Part shown: positions 54,431 through 63,231 of the stretch, in pieces
Position numbering within the stretch: position 1 is the first letter of the stretch
Layout: every line of letters begins with the position of its first letter
Assembly: GCF_025821665.1 (NCBI RefSeq)
Contig: NZ_JACKSJ010000024.1
Span: 1 to 64,000 of the forward strand
Source: [Mycobacterium] manitobense
GTDB taxonomy: Bacteria; Actinomycetota; Actinomycetes; Mycobacteriales; Mycobacteriaceae
Direction of reading: 5' to 3'
DNA: 64,000 bases
Notes under the pieces: model-generated
What the model was told of the DNA's origin: nothing
Databases searched by the model: none
What the model saw: the letters and a program-made list of their open reading frames with translations, nothing else
Made by a program: the position numbers and the translations under genes

Positions 54431-54829
54431 ATGACAATGACGGACCCGATCGCAGACTTCTTGACACGTCTGCGCAACGCCAATTCGGCGTACCACGACG
54501 AGGTGACACTGCCCCACTCGAAGATCAAGGCCAACATCGCCGAGATCCTCAAGGAGCAGGGTTACATCTCCGATTTCCGCACCGAGGATGCCCGCGTCGG
54601 CAAATCCCTTGTGGTGCAGCTGAAGTACGGTCCCAGCCGTGAGCGCAGCATCGCGGGTCTGCGCCGGGTGTCCAAGCCCGGCCTGCGGGTGTACGCGAAG
54701 TCAACCAACCTGCCCCGGGTGCTCGGCGGCCTTGGCGTGGCGATCATCTCCACGTCGTCGGGCCTGCTCACCGACCGCCAGGCAGCGCGAAGCGGCGTGG
54801 GCGGCGAAGTCCTCGCCTACGTGTGGTGA
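54431..54829 (+). CDS. rpsH: 30S ribosomal protein S8
   Basis: A 132-residue S8: [25 protein letters not shown] start and the C-terminal [26 protein letters not shown]. In E. coli S8 represses the spc operon at the translational level. The 98-base gap before it is the longest inside this operon and could hold a control site. ATG 54437 is an alternative start two codons in. Confidence 0.98.
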   Translation: MTMTDPIADFLTRLRNANSAYHDEVTLPHSKIKANIAEILKEQGYISDFRTEDARVGKSLVVQLKYGPSRERSIAGLRRVSKPGLRVYAKSTNLPRVLGGLGVAIISTSSGLLTDRQAARSGVGGEVLAYVW

Positions 54830-54843
54830 GGGGGAACTGAATC

Positions 54844-55380
54844 ATGTCGCGCATTGGTAAGCAACCGGTCACCATCCCCAACGGGGTCGACGTGACCATC
54901 GACGGTCAGAACGTCTCGGTGAAGGGGCCCAAGGGCACCCTGGCCGTGGCCCTGGCCGAGCCGATCAAGGTTTCACAGGACGACGGCGCCATCGTGGTGA
55001 CCCGTCCCAACGACGAGCGGCGCAACCGCTCGCTGCACGGGCTCTCGCGGACGTTGGTGGCCAACCTGGTCACCGGTGTCACCGAGGGGTACACCACCAA
55101 GATGGAGATCTTCGGCGTCGGCTACCGCGTGGTGCTCAAGGGCAACACGCTGGAGTTCGCGCTGGGATACAGCCACCCCGTCGTCATCAACGCGCCCGAG
55201 GGTGTGACCTTCGCGGTGGAGACGCCGACGAAGTTCTCGATCTCGGGCATCGACAAGCAGAAGGTCGGCCAGATCGCGGCCAACATCCGCCGCCTGCGTA
55301 AGAGCGATCCCTATAAGGGCAAGGGGATCCGCTACGAAGGTGAGCAGATCCGCCGCAAGGTCGGAAAGACAGGTAAGTAG
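54844..55380 (+). CDS. rplF: 50S ribosomal protein L6
   Basis: A 178-residue L6 of two similar domains: [31 protein letters not shown] (in parts) and [24 protein letters not shown]. The C-terminal [20 protein letters not shown] is diagnostic. Preceded by gaggggg. Confidence 0.98.
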   Translation: MSRIGKQPVTIPNGVDVTIDGQNVSVKGPKGTLAVALAEPIKVSQDDGAIVVTRPNDERRNRSLHGLSRTLVANLVTGVTEGYTTKMEIFGVGYRVVLKGNTLEFALGYSHPVVINAPEGVTFAVETPTKFSISGIDKQKVGQIAANIRRLRKSDPYKGKGIRYEGEQIRRKVGKTGK

Positions 55381-55382
55381 AG

Positions 55383-55793
55383 ATGGCTACTGCGAAGACA
55401 GAAGCCCCCACCACGCGCAAGCCCGTGGGGCAGAACATCTCCCAGACCCGCCGGACGTCGCGACTGCGTCGGCACGCGCGGCTGCGGAAGAAGGTCGCCG
55501 GCACCGCCGACGTGCCGCGTCTGGTCGTGCACCGCTCATCGCGGCACATCCACGTGCAGCTGGTCGACGACCTCACCGGCACCACCCTGGCGGCGGCTTC
55601 GTCCATCGAGGCCGACGTGCGGGCGGTGGACGGCGACAAGAAGGCCCACAGCGTTCGCGTCGGTCAGCTGATCGCGGAGCGCGCCAAGGCCGCGGGTATC
55701 GACAAGGTCGTGTTCGACCGCGGCGGATACACCTACGGCGGACGGATCGCATCGCTCGCCGATGCGGCTCGCGAAGGCGGGCTCACGTTCTGA
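55383..55793 (+). CDS. rplR: 50S ribosomal protein L18
   Basis: A 136-residue L18: basic N-terminus ([20 protein letters not shown]), [18 protein letters not shown] and the C-terminal [26 protein letters not shown]. Binds 5S rRNA together with L5. Two bases after rplF. Confidence 0.98.
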   Translation: MATAKTEAPTTRKPVGQNISQTRRTSRLRRHARLRKKVAGTADVPRLVVHRSSRHIHVQLVDDLTGTTLAAASSIEADVRAVDGDKKAHSVRVGQLIAERAKAAGIDKVVFDRGGYTYGGRIASLADAAREGGLTF

Positions 55794-55818
55794 TGATTGT
55801 TAGCAACGGAAGGACTGC

Positions 55819-56499
55819 ATGATGGCCGAGCAGGCAGCAGGAGCGGCCGGGCCGGCGACGTCCGACCAGCGAGGCTCCCGCGACAATCGCGGCGACAACC
55901 GGGGTCGTCGTGACGACCGCGGTGGACGCGGCGGACGCGACGGTGGCGACAAGAGCAACTACCTGGAGCGCGTCGTCGCGATCAACCGGGTTTCCAAGGT
56001 GGTCAAGGGTGGTCGGCGTTTCAGCTTCACCGCCCTGGTCATCGTCGGTGACGGCAAGGGCATGGTCGGCGTCGGTTACGGCAAGGCCAAAGAGGTTCCC
56101 GCCGCGATCGCCAAGGGCGTCGAGGAGGCTCGCAAGGGCTTCTTCCGCGTGCCGCTGATCGGTGGCACCGTCACGCATCCGGTGCAGGGTGAGGCGGCCG
56201 CAGGCGTGGTGATGCTGCGTCCGGCCAGCCCCGGTACCGGTGTGATCGCCGGTGGTGCGTGCCGTGCGGTGCTGGAATGCGCCGGCGTGCACGACATCCT
56301 GGCCAAGTCGCTGGGCAGCGACAACGCGATCAACGTGGTGCACGCCACCGTTGCCGCGCTGAAGATGCTGCAGCGTCCGGAAGAGGTGGCCGCCCGTCGC
56401 GGGCTGTCCATCGAGGATGTCGCCCCGGCCAGCATGTTGCGGCACCGTCGTGAGGCTGACGCGCTGGCCGCGTCGGCTGCACGTGAAGGGTCGGCGTAG
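55819..56499 (+). CDS. rpsE: 30S ribosomal protein S5
   Basis: A 226-residue S5 with a ~45-residue Gly/Arg/Asp-rich N-terminal extension ([20 protein letters not shown]), then [22 protein letters not shown] and the [14 protein letters not shown] core. S5 shapes the decoding and mRNA-entry region. Tandem ATGs at 55819/55822 follow ggaagg. Confidence 0.98.
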   Translation: MMAEQAAGAAGPATSDQRGSRDNRGDNRGRRDDRGGRGGRDGGDKSNYLERVVAINRVSKVVKGGRRFSFTALVIVGDGKGMVGVGYGKAKEVPAAIAKGVEEARKGFFRVPLIGGTVTHPVQGEAAAGVVMLRPASPGTGVIAGGACRAVLECAGVHDILAKSLGSDNAINVVHATVAALKMLQRPEEVAARRGLSIEDVAPASMLRHRREADALAASAAREGSA

Positions 56500-56502
56500 G
56501 CA

Positions 56503-56691
56503 ATGGCATCGCAAAAAACACTGAAGATCACCCAGGTGCGCGGCACCATCGGTGCGCGCTGGAACCAGCGGGAGAGTCTGCGCACACTCGGCTTGCGGAA
56601 GATCCGCCAGTCGGTGGTCCGTGAGGACAACGAGCAGACCCGCGGACTCATCAAGACCGTGCACCACCTCGTTGACGTAGAGGAGGTCTGA
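56503..56691 (+). CDS. rpmD: 50S ribosomal protein L30
   Basis: A 62-residue L30: [30 protein letters not shown] (in parts) and a C-terminal [15 protein letters not shown]. Three bases after rpsE, two bases before rplO. Confidence 0.98.
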   Translation: MASQKTLKITQVRGTIGARWNQRESLRTLGLRKIRQSVVREDNEQTRGLIKTVHHLVDVEEV

Positions 56692-56693
56692 GA

Positions 56694-57137
56694 ATGACAC
56701 CGATCAAGCTCCATGACCTGAGGCCGGCACCCGGCGAGAAGAAGGCCAAGCAGCGCGTCGGTCGCGGTGAGGGCTCCAAGGGCAAGACCGCTGGCCGTGG
56801 CACCAAGGGCACCAAGGCCCGCAAGAACGTCCCGGCGACGTTCGAGGGCGGCCAGATGCCGATCCACATGCGGCTGCCGAAGCTCAAGGGCTTCAAGAAC
56901 CGCTTCCGCACCTCATACGAGGTGGTGAACGTCGGCGATCTCGACCGGCTGTTCCCCAAGGGCGGCGACATCGGCCTCGACGAGCTCGTGGCGTCCGGTG
57001 CGGTGCGCAAGAACACGCTGGTGAAGGTACTGGGCGACGGCAAGGTGTCGGTCAGCGTCAATATCAGTGCCCACAAGTTCAGCGGTAGCGCTCGCGAGAA
57101 GATCACCGCCGCAGGCGGATCGGCGACCGAGCTTTAA
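56694..57137 (+). CDS. rplO: 50S ribosomal protein L15
   Basis: A 147-residue L15: the extended basic N-terminus ([34 protein letters not shown] in parts) and [20 protein letters not shown] are diagnostic. Last gene of the operon here; in many bacteria secY follows, but here a terminator comes next, so secY is elsewhere. Confidence 0.98.
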   Translation: MTPIKLHDLRPAPGEKKAKQRVGRGEGSKGKTAGRGTKGTKARKNVPATFEGGQMPIHMRLPKLKGFKNRFRTSYEVVNVGDLDRLFPKGGDIGLDELVASGAVRKNTLVKVLGDGKVSVSVNISAHKFSGSAREKITAAGGSATEL

Positions 57138-57148
57138 GCATCGAACAG

Positions 57149-57183
57149 AGGCCCCGCACGCTTCCCGCGTGCGGGGCCTTTGT
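57149..57183 (+). terminator. Rho-independent terminator of the spc operon
   Basis: AGGCCCCGCACGC (57149-57161) and GCGTGCGGGGCCT (57167-57179) are exact 13-base arms around TTCCC, followed by ttgt. Ten stem bases are the same as in the S10 terminator at 28938. Confidence 0.9.
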
Positions 57184-57247
57184 CGTTGACGTAACGTTGC
57201 ACGACGCGGGCGCGATTACCCTGCGTAGTGCGAACCGAGGAGAGTCC

Positions 57248-57595
57248 ATGATCCGGCACTGTCGTACTGTCGCCGTCGCGGTGGCGGTGGCGGGCTTCGC
57301 GGTGTGGGGGCAGGCCGGTATCGCCGGCGCCGACACCAACGACGATCGGTTTCAGAAGGTGATCACCGAGATGGGCCTGAAGGGCGCACCCGGAACCGAC
57401 CTCCCGGCGATGGGGCGCGCCGTCTGTGACGCGATCACCCAGCAGCTGGCCGCCAATCCGAACCCGGCGCCGGTGGTGCGCGGCGTGGTGTCCACGCTGG
57501 AGAACAGCAACATGACTCGTGAGGAGGCCGTCGGCTTCATGCGAGCGTCGGTGGCCGTCTACTGCCCTCAGCACCGCCGCTTCACCGGCCGCTAG
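57248..57595 (+). CDS. DUF732 family secreted protein
   Basis: A 115-residue secreted protein. A signal peptide of ~29 residues (ending AGIAGA) precedes a small DUF732 helical domain with two cysteines (AVCDAITQQL and SVAVYCPQH) that probably form its disulfide. DUF732 proteins are abundant in mycobacterial secretomes without known activity. ATG 57248 is preferred to an upstream in-frame start because it opens a clean signal peptide. Its stop overlaps the convergent hydrolase by four bases. Confidence 0.82.
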   Translation: MIRHCRTVAVAVAVAGFAVWGQAGIAGADTNDDRFQKVITEMGLKGAPGTDLPAMGRAVCDAITQQLAANPNPAPVVRGVVSTLENSNMTREEAVGFMRASVAVYCPQHRRFTGR

Positions 57596-58827
57596 GTCTG
57601 CGGGCGAGTCTTCATCACGTCACGGAACAACGCCTGGCGGATCGCGAGTTCCCGCGGGTCGCTGTAGAGGTGGAATCCCTGCCGGTTCATCACGTAGGCG
57701 AATCCGGTGGCGGTGTCGGGATCGGCGAAGCCGAAGGATCCACCGAAGCCGGGTGTGCCGAAGGCCGTTTCGGACGAGCCGAACGAGAAGTGCGGCGAGA
57801 TCGGCTTGCAGAATCCGAGTGAGTATGCGACGCCGATGTGCATGATCTTGTCGTTGGGTCCCTTGCTGGGCGGTGTGGCGTCGGCCTTCAGTGCTTCGAA
57901 CGTGTCGGTGTCGAAGCCGATTTCAGCGCCACCGGTGGCCGCGTCGCCGTAGAGCCGGGCGACGGGTTCGGCGGTGCCGTGGCCGTTGACGGACGGGATC
58001 TCGACGGCGCGCACGTCAGGGCGGTTGTAGGCGCCGTCGAAGGGAGCGACGTCGCTGGGTACGCCGACGGTGCGCGCCGTCAGGCCGACGGGATTGAGAG
58101 ACGTCGCGAGGAATCCGGGCGGCATCACGTTCATGTGCAGCAGCGTCTCCCATCGTTTCCAGTAGTGCACGAGGGCGATGCGGTCGGCGCTGACGGCGTC
58201 CGTTAGTCCGATGTGAAGGTCGAGGCCCATCGGTGTGGCGATCTCGTCGGCGAGGAACCGGCCGAGCGTGCGGCCGGCGGGGTCGGTGCGGCGGATCAGC
58301 TCGGACTGGTACCAGCCCAGGGTGATGGCGTGATAGCCGTGCCGGGTGCCGGGCACCCAGGCGGGCTTCTGGGCCGCGAGCATCGCCGAGAGACGCTGGG
58401 TGTCGGCGACATCGGCGAGTGTGGGTGCCGGGGTCAGGGCGCAGAGACCGGCCTGGTGGGCGAGCAGTTGACGCACCGTGATGTCGGCCTTGCCGGCCTG
58501 CGCGAATTCGGGCCAGAGGTCGGCGACCCGGTCGCCGTAGGAGAACAGGCCCTTCGACACTGCGGCCGCAGTCGTCAGCGCCGCAATGCCTTTGGTCGTG
58601 GAGAACATGTTGACGATGGTGTCGCGCTGCCACGGCTGTTGCGTGAGGCCGTTGCGGTAGCCGCCCCACATGTCGACCACCTTGACGCCGTCGCGGTAGA
58701 CGGCGACGGCGGCGCCGATCTCTTCTCGGGCGGCGAAGTTGGCGCGGAAGGCGTCGGCCACCTTGCCGTAGCCCTCGTCGGCGTCGCCATGAATGTCGTC
58801 CGGTGACACCGCGACCTTGAGCACCAT
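57592..58827 (-). CDS. Serine hydrolase, class C beta-lactamase/esterase fold
   Basis: A 411-residue protein of the beta-lactamase-related (EstB/LipE-like) family. The nucleophile is Ser in SxxK as FSTTKGI near 81. QLLAHQAGLC follows, GYHAITLGWYQSELIRR supplies the Tyr element, and a GxGGS-type strand is at TPGFGGSFGF near the end. No signal peptide, so cytosolic. Family members hydrolyse esters or peptides rather than antibiotics. ATG 58827 follows gggaggtcaac. Confidence 0.87.
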   Translation of the reverse strand: MVLKVAVSPDDIHGDADEGYGKVADAFRANFAAREEIGAAVAVYRDGVKVVDMWGGYRNGLTQQPWQRDTIVNMFSTTKGIAALTTAAAVSKGLFSYGDRVADLWPEFAQAGKADITVRQLLAHQAGLCALTPAPTLADVADTQRLSAMLAAQKPAWVPGTRHGYHAITLGWYQSELIRRTDPAGRTLGRFLADEIATPMGLDLHIGLTDAVSADRIALVHYWKRWETLLHMNVMPPGFLATSLNPVGLTARTVGVPSDVAPFDGAYNRPDVRAVEIPSVNGHGTAEPVARLYGDAATGGAEIGFDTDTFEALKADATPPSKGPNDKIMHIGVAYSLGFCKPISPHFSFGSSETAFGTPGFGGSFGFADPDTATGFAYVMNRQGFHLYSDPRELAIRQALFRDVMKTRPQT

Positions 58828-58950
58828 GTTGACCTCCCGCCTGACGGCAGAATATGGCACCGCATGCTGCGGGGGAGAGGTATTCGGGTGCTCCGCGCAG
58901 GCGGATACCGCCGACGTGTGGTGGCGTCGGCGGTGGTGGCCGCGGTGTCG

Positions 58951-60489
58951 CTAGAAGGGTGGTGGTTCGTCGCCGGGTTGCGGTGGGGGCTTGGGGGCGA
59001 ACAGTGCGTCGAGTGCTTGTCGGCGGTTGCGGCGGCGGGCTTCGCGGTGTTCGCGGTTGTGTTGGCGTTCAGCAGCGATGCGGGCGGCTTTGTTCTGGGC
59101 TCGGGTGCGTTGCCGTTGGGGCATCATCGCGGTGCGCTCACCGGATGGGTCGTCTCGGTTGTCGCGTCGGACGACGGGGGCTGTCGGTGCGCAGAGGCTG
59201 GGGAACAGCAGCGCCGATCCGGGTGTGGTGGTGTAGGTCTGGCCGGCCGGGCTGGTCCAGATGACGGTGCCGTCGCACTGTTGTCGGTCGTGCCAGCCCC
59301 AGAAGGTTTTGATCAGATGGTGCAGGCGGCACAGGCATTTCAGGTTCGATGCCTGGGTCGGCCCGCCCTGGCTGTAGGGGATGGTGTGGTCGATGTCGGT
59401 GCTGAACGCCGGCACGTCGCAGCCCGGGAAGCGGCAGCCCAAATCGCGGCACCGCACGAACTCCGCCAGCGTGCGCGAGGGGGTATAGCGCGGTTCGGGG
59501 CCGGCGTCGCCGGGATGGATCAGCGGCCGGATGGTGGCGTGCTCGGCCAGGCCGGCGATCTGTTCGGGCGGCAGGATCCCGTCGTTGTGCACCAGTGATG
59601 CCACCGAGTCATCGGCAGTGGCAGACTCGGCATCGGCGGCCTCGGCGTCAGCCCCACCAACAGCGTCGGGTCCGGTCACGACATGGATGACGAATGGCGC
59701 GGCGACCGCGTCCGTGTTCGGGCAGTCGGGATTGCCGCAGTGGCATTGCAGGCGTTCGGCGCCGCGGGATATCGCGGCGATGGCGTCGACGCGGCGCTGT
59801 TTCTTGGTGCGTGGATCGCCCGGGCAGACGGTGTCAGCGAGCGCGTCGAGGCGGTTGTCGAACACTCGGGCCCCGGCGGTGGGCATGGTGCCGCCGAAAT
59901 TGCTCATGCCGTCGAGGCCGTCGACGACCCACACCTCACGCTCCTCGGCGGCTTTCTTGCGGCGCCGCAGCGCATCTCGATCGTGTCTGGCGATGATCCG
60001 GTCGACATACCCGCAGACCTGGCCGTAGCTCAACTTCATCAACCGGGCGGCCGCACCCGCCACGGTGGCGTCGACGAGGGTCAAAACCGCGGGGTCGGTG
60101 ATCAGGGCGGTGCGGTGCAGCACGGTGGTGACGATGTCGAGGGTCAGTTCACCGACGCGGAACATCGCCGCGACCAACGGTAGGCGTTCACGCAGTCCGC
60201 GCGCGAGGCTGACCTGATCCTTGGCCCGCTCGTAACCGATGTTCAGCGCGGCGGCGATCTCGACGGCCACCGCGGATTCGGTGTCGACGGCCCACTGGTC
60301 GCTGGTCTCGTCGCGTTCGGCGAATCGCACCGCATACAACTCGCCGATCGCGGTCAACCGTGCCGCGGCCTGCTGGTTCTCCCGACGCGCCGCGACCATC
60401 ACCGCGGAGATCAGTTGGCGCGCCTCGGCCGACTCCGGCCGCGTGACGGCCAGTACCTGGTCGAAGCTTGCCTGCGTCGGATCGAACAT
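58951..60489 (-). CDS. 13E12-type DUF222/HNH endonuclease family protein
   Basis: A 512-residue protein: a DUF222 domain (about 30-310, ERAKDQVSLARGLRERLP, YGQVCGYVDRIIARHDRDAL), then an HNH module near 400 (CRFPGCDVPAFSTDIDHTIPYSQGGPTQASNLKCLCRLHHLIK in parts) with DH, N and HH metal/catalytic residues, and a very basic tail. This is the mycobacterial 13E12 repeat family, often associated with mobile or DNA-damage-induced loci. ATG 60489 has a GATAAT -10 seven bases upstream and is covered by an SOS-box-like palindrome. Confidence 0.88.
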   Translation of the reverse strand: MFDPTQASFDQVLAVTRPESAEARQLISAVMVAARRENQQAAARLTAIGELYAVRFAERDETSDQWAVDTESAVAVEIAAALNIGYERAKDQVSLARGLRERLPLVAAMFRVGELTLDIVTTVLHRTALITDPAVLTLVDATVAGAAARLMKLSYGQVCGYVDRIIARHDRDALRRRKKAAEEREVWVVDGLDGMSNFGGTMPTAGARVFDNRLDALADTVCPGDPRTKKQRRVDAIAAISRGAERLQCHCGNPDCPNTDAVAAPFVIHVVTGPDAVGGADAEAADAESATADDSVASLVHNDGILPPEQIAGLAEHATIRPLIHPGDAGPEPRYTPSRTLAEFVRCRDLGCRFPGCDVPAFSTDIDHTIPYSQGGPTQASNLKCLCRLHHLIKTFWGWHDRQQCDGTVIWTSPAGQTYTTTPGSALLFPSLCAPTAPVVRRDNRDDPSGERTAMMPQRQRTRAQNKAARIAAERQHNREHREARRRNRRQALDALFAPKPPPQPGDEPPPF

Positions 60490-60497
60490 ACATTCGA
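60482..60497. promoter_or_regulatory. LexA (SOS) box over start of HNH gene
   Basis: TCGAACATACATTCGA matches the mycobacterial SOS box TCGAAC-N4-GTTCGA at all but one fixed base. It spans the start codon (60487-60489) and the gap to the GATAAT -10 (complement 60497-60502), so bound LexA would occlude the transcription start of a leaderless mRNA. Confidence 0.65.
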
Positions 60498-60580
60498 TTA
60501 TCGCAGAGGGGTATGACACGCGAAAGCGGCGCACAACGGTTGTGGATAACCGGCGCGACGGGGCCCGAATCGGGCCGTCG

Positions 60581-61597
60581 TCAGAGCGAACGCGCGAAGT
60601 GCTCGGCGACGATGTCCACCGCTTCGGCGACCTTGCCGGTTCCGTCGTAGAACTCGAAATGTGGACCTTCCGTCCAGTGCAGGTTCTTGGGTCCGGCCAG
60701 CAAGTCGTAGGTCTTGCGCGCCTGATCGGGCAGTGCGCAGTCGTCGCTGTGGACGACGAGTGCCGGCGCCGTCACCGCCGCCGCCTTGCTCACGGGATCG
60801 AAGGCGAGCCACGGCTCCCACGACATGACCGCGAACTCGTTGCGCCACTGCGAGACTCCGCCGCCGCGACCGGTATCCATGTAGTACTCGTTCGGGCCAG
60901 GATGGGAGGCGCTCTGGTCCTGGTCGTGATAGGCCAGAATCGTCTGGTTCTCGCCGGTCTGCCGATAGCGCTGTGCGGCGGCGCGCGCGGCGGCCTGTCG
61001 TGCCGCGACGCCGTCGGCCCCGCCGTAGAGCGACGGCGTGATCTCCGGTTCCGCGAGGTGGCCGGCCACGCTGGCGACCGCTCGCACCCGGGGGTCGGCG
61101 GCCGCCGTGTACAGCACAGTGCCGCCCGACGTGCAGATGCCCAGCAGACCGAGCCGCTCGGAAGCGACGTCGTCGCGGCCACCCAGGTAGTCCAGCGCCG
61201 CGGACAGGTCGGCCGACTTGGACTCCGGATCCTCGAACTGACGGACTTGCCCACCGCTGGCGCCGTAGTTGCGGTAGTCGATCGACAGCGCCAGGAATCC
61301 GCGCCGGGCCAGCTCGGCCGCATAGATTCCGCCCATCTGCTCCTTGACCGCGGTGAGCGAACCGCCCACGACGACGGCGGGCAGCTGACCGCTCCCCACA
61401 TCCGTCGGCCGGTACACATGTGCGGCGACGAAACTGTCCCCGGCCGGGAACCTCGCCGATTCGGCGGTGCCCAGCTCCCGCGCGGACAGGTACCTGGGCG
61501 GCGCAGGCGGCGCAGCTGCCCCGCACGCCATGAGCGGTGCACCTGCGGCTGCGGCGGCTGCGGCACGACAGAAGTCCCGCCGGGACAACGCGTTCAC
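60581..61597 (-). CDS. Tat-exported dienelactone-hydrolase-like lipoprotein
   Basis: A 338-residue alpha/beta hydrolase. The N-terminus has a twin-arginine signal (SRRDFCR) and lipobox LMAC, so it is probably a Tat-exported lipoprotein. The core has IDYRNYGASGG and the nucleophile elbow LGICTSGG, where Cys sits in the nucleophile position as in dienelactone hydrolases, and a late His in TEGPHFEFYDG. GTG 61597 follows gggagggg and overlaps the SnoaL gene stop by GTGA, making a two-gene operon. Confidence 0.8.
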   Translation of the reverse strand: MNALSRRDFCRAAAAAAAGAPLMACGAAAPPAPPRYLSARELGTAESARFPAGDSFVAAHVYRPTDVGSGQLPAVVVGGSLTAVKEQMGGIYAAELARRGFLALSIDYRNYGASGGQVRQFEDPESKSADLSAALDYLGGRDDVASERLGLLGICTSGGTVLYTAAADPRVRAVASVAGHLAEPEITPSLYGGADGVAARQAAARAAAQRYRQTGENQTILAYHDQDQSASHPGPNEYYMDTGRGGGVSQWRNEFAVMSWEPWLAFDPVSKAAAVTAPALVVHSDDCALPDQARKTYDLLAGPKNLHWTEGPHFEFYDGTGKVAEAVDIVAEHFARSL

Positions 61598-62109
61598 CGG
61601 TCCCCTCCCGGGAGGGCGTCGACTACCACCTGGAAGCGCCGCGGATCGAAGTAGTCGTGGTACTCCAGCACTTTCGTCCCGCGGAACCGGAACACCGCGA
61701 TATTGGTGTTGGTGTACCGCTGGCCGGTCCGCAGCAGCGCGTCGACGAGGTACTCCACGGTGACCGCATCCGAGTCCGCCGCCGGGTACACACCGGTGAG
61801 GTCGGTGCGGAAGGTCTCGAAATTGGCGAACAGGTCGCGGAAGCCGGCGACGATGGCCGCCTTGCCGTCGATGGACGGGGCGAACCCCTCGGGCGGGTAC
61901 GGCACGATGATGCGGCCGTCCTCGGCCCACAGATCCGCCCACGCGTCGACGTTCTTGGCCGTCAGCAACGCGAAGAACTCACGAGCGATCGCCGCCGTGG
62001 TCAACGGCTGCGCGGTCGCCGGGTGCGCGTTGCCCATCATCATCGTCCCTCCCGTCGCCGCCGCGGCGGCGCGGACGAAGGCGCGCCGTGACAGATGAAT
62101 TCTTCGCAC
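61594..62109 (-). CDS. Tat-exported SnoaL-like/NTF2-fold protein
   Basis: A 171-residue protein with a twin-arginine signal (LSRRAFVRAAAAATGG) and cleavage near ATAQP, then a SnoaL-like fold (REFFALLTAKNVDAWADLWAEDGRIIVPYPPEG; FRGTKVLEYHDYFDPRRF). SnoaL relatives act as isomerases, hydratases or binding proteins. The His/Asp pair in EYHDYFD could be catalytic. GTG 62109 has ggagg six bases upstream. It is translationally coupled to the next hydrolase, suggesting both act on the same extracytoplasmic substrate. Confidence 0.8.
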   Translation of the reverse strand: MRRIHLSRRAFVRAAAAATGGTMMMGNAHPATAQPLTTAAIAREFFALLTAKNVDAWADLWAEDGRIIVPYPPEGFAPSIDGKAAIVAGFRDLFANFETFRTDLTGVYPAADSDAVTVEYLVDALLRTGQRYTNTNIAVFRFRGTKVLEYHDYFDPRRFQVVVDALPGGDR

Positions 62110-62249
62110 AGACACCCTCCGAGTCGTCGTCCCGTGTTCGATTCCGCCTACCCGGATGCTAGTTCGCCATCCGCGAGTGACACTGCCGCAGAATCGAAGT
62201 GAGCAAGATCGGTCTGGGTGGGACCGCCGCACGGAACCCGGGACCCATC

Positions 62250-63176
62250 TCAGCGCAACTGTGGAAGAACCTCAGCGGCAAGCCGTTCCATCTGCTCACG
62301 GTCCTCGGCGACGCCGGCGCCCAGCGGGTTGAGCAGAACCATCTGCGCCCCCGCGTCGATCACCTCACGCAGGCCGCGCGCCACGTCGTCCGGCGTGCCC
62401 GCAACCGGGACGTCCTCGATGCCCGCCATTCCGCCGTAGATCCGGCGCAGTCCGGTCAGCACGCGTTCCCGTGCCCGCTCCGCGTCGTCGTCGACCGCCA
62501 GGTACACCCGCTTGCCGATCGTGAACTGCTCGGCGTCCCTGCGTTGTTCGACGAGTTCGCGGCGCACCACGCGGACGGAGTCGGCGAATGCCGCGGTCGT
62601 CGACGAGCCGGCACCCAGGAATGCGTCGCCCAGCCGCACCGCCCGGGCGAGCGCCTTCGGGGCGTTGGCGCCGAACCAGATCGGTGGGTGTGGCCGCTGC
62701 ACCGGCTTGGGCTGGATCGGTAGATCGTCGACGTCGCGGAAGCGGCCGTGGAACGTCACCCGCGGCTCGTCGGACCACGCCGCCTTCATGAGCTCGAGGC
62801 CCTCGGTGAAGCTGCTGACGAAAGTGGCGCGCTCGACGCCGAACGCCTCGAACCTGCGTCGATTGCCGCCCGCCGCCACTCCGAGATCCAGCCGACCGTG
62901 ACTGAGCCGGTCGACGGTCGTCACCGCAGCGGCCAACTGCAGCGGATCGTGCAGTGCCGTGAGCATCACCCCGACCCCGAGCCGCAGTCTGGTGGTGCAG
63001 GCGGCGGAATACGCGAGCAGCTCGAGCGGCGCCAGCACCGGTGTCGGCCCGATCGCCTGCTCCAGCACCCAGCCGCCCTCGAAACCCAGTTCCTCCGCCC
63101 GTGCCAGGAAAGCCTTCACCCCCTCGGCGTCGAAGCCGTCGGGGTCCAGTTGAGGTATCGCGATGGAGAACCGCAC
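62250..63176 (-). CDS. LLM-class F420-dependent oxidoreductase
   Basis: A 308-residue luciferase-like monooxygenase fold protein of the F420-dependent type common in mycobacteria. FSIAIPQLDPDGFDAEGVKAFLARAEELGFEGGWVLEQ (in parts) opens the barrel, and LRLGVGVMLTALHDPLQLAAAVTTVDRLSHGRLDLGVAAGGN is the signature. GTG 63176 is preferred: ACCGTA on the plus strand gives a TACGGT -10 six bases upstream, as in a leaderless gene. Substrate unknown. Divergent from sppA with 55 bases between. Confidence 0.87.
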   Translation of the reverse strand: MRFSIAIPQLDPDGFDAEGVKAFLARAEELGFEGGWVLEQAIGPTPVLAPLELLAYSAACTTRLRLGVGVMLTALHDPLQLAAAVTTVDRLSHGRLDLGVAAGGNRRRFEAFGVERATFVSSFTEGLELMKAAWSDEPRVTFHGRFRDVDDLPIQPKPVQRPHPPIWFGANAPKALARAVRLGDAFLGAGSSTTAAFADSVRVVRRELVEQRRDAEQFTIGKRVYLAVDDDAERARERVLTGLRRIYGGMAGIEDVPVAGTPDDVARGLREVIDAGAQMVLLNPLGAGVAEDREQMERLAAEVLPQLR

Positions 63177-63182
63177 CCGACC

Positions 63183-63188
63183 ACCGTA
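63183..63188 (-). promoter_or_regulatory. -10 element, leaderless start for LLM gene
   Basis: TACGGT on the minus strand ends six bases before the GTG at 63176. The same 55-base gap also holds the sppA -10. Confidence 0.4.
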
Positions 63189-63219
63189 CGAGGCCGACCA
63201 GGCGGTCCCGGGCAATCGG

Positions 63220-63225
63220 TACCCT
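63220..63225 (+). promoter_or_regulatory. -10 element, leaderless start for sppA
   Basis: TACCCT ends six bases before ATG 63232, with no ribosome site. Confidence 0.4.
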
Positions 63226-63231
63226 CGCAAT

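Noticed and set aside
58828..58950. Possible small gene beginning at 58864 upstream of the serine hydrolase
   Set aside because: The frame runs antisense into the HNH gene and lacks a ribosome site, a -10 and any recognisable family.
60468..60650. Short plus-strand open frame between the HNH and Tat hydrolase genes
   Set aside because: It overlaps the start of the HNH gene and its promoter and has no homology signal.
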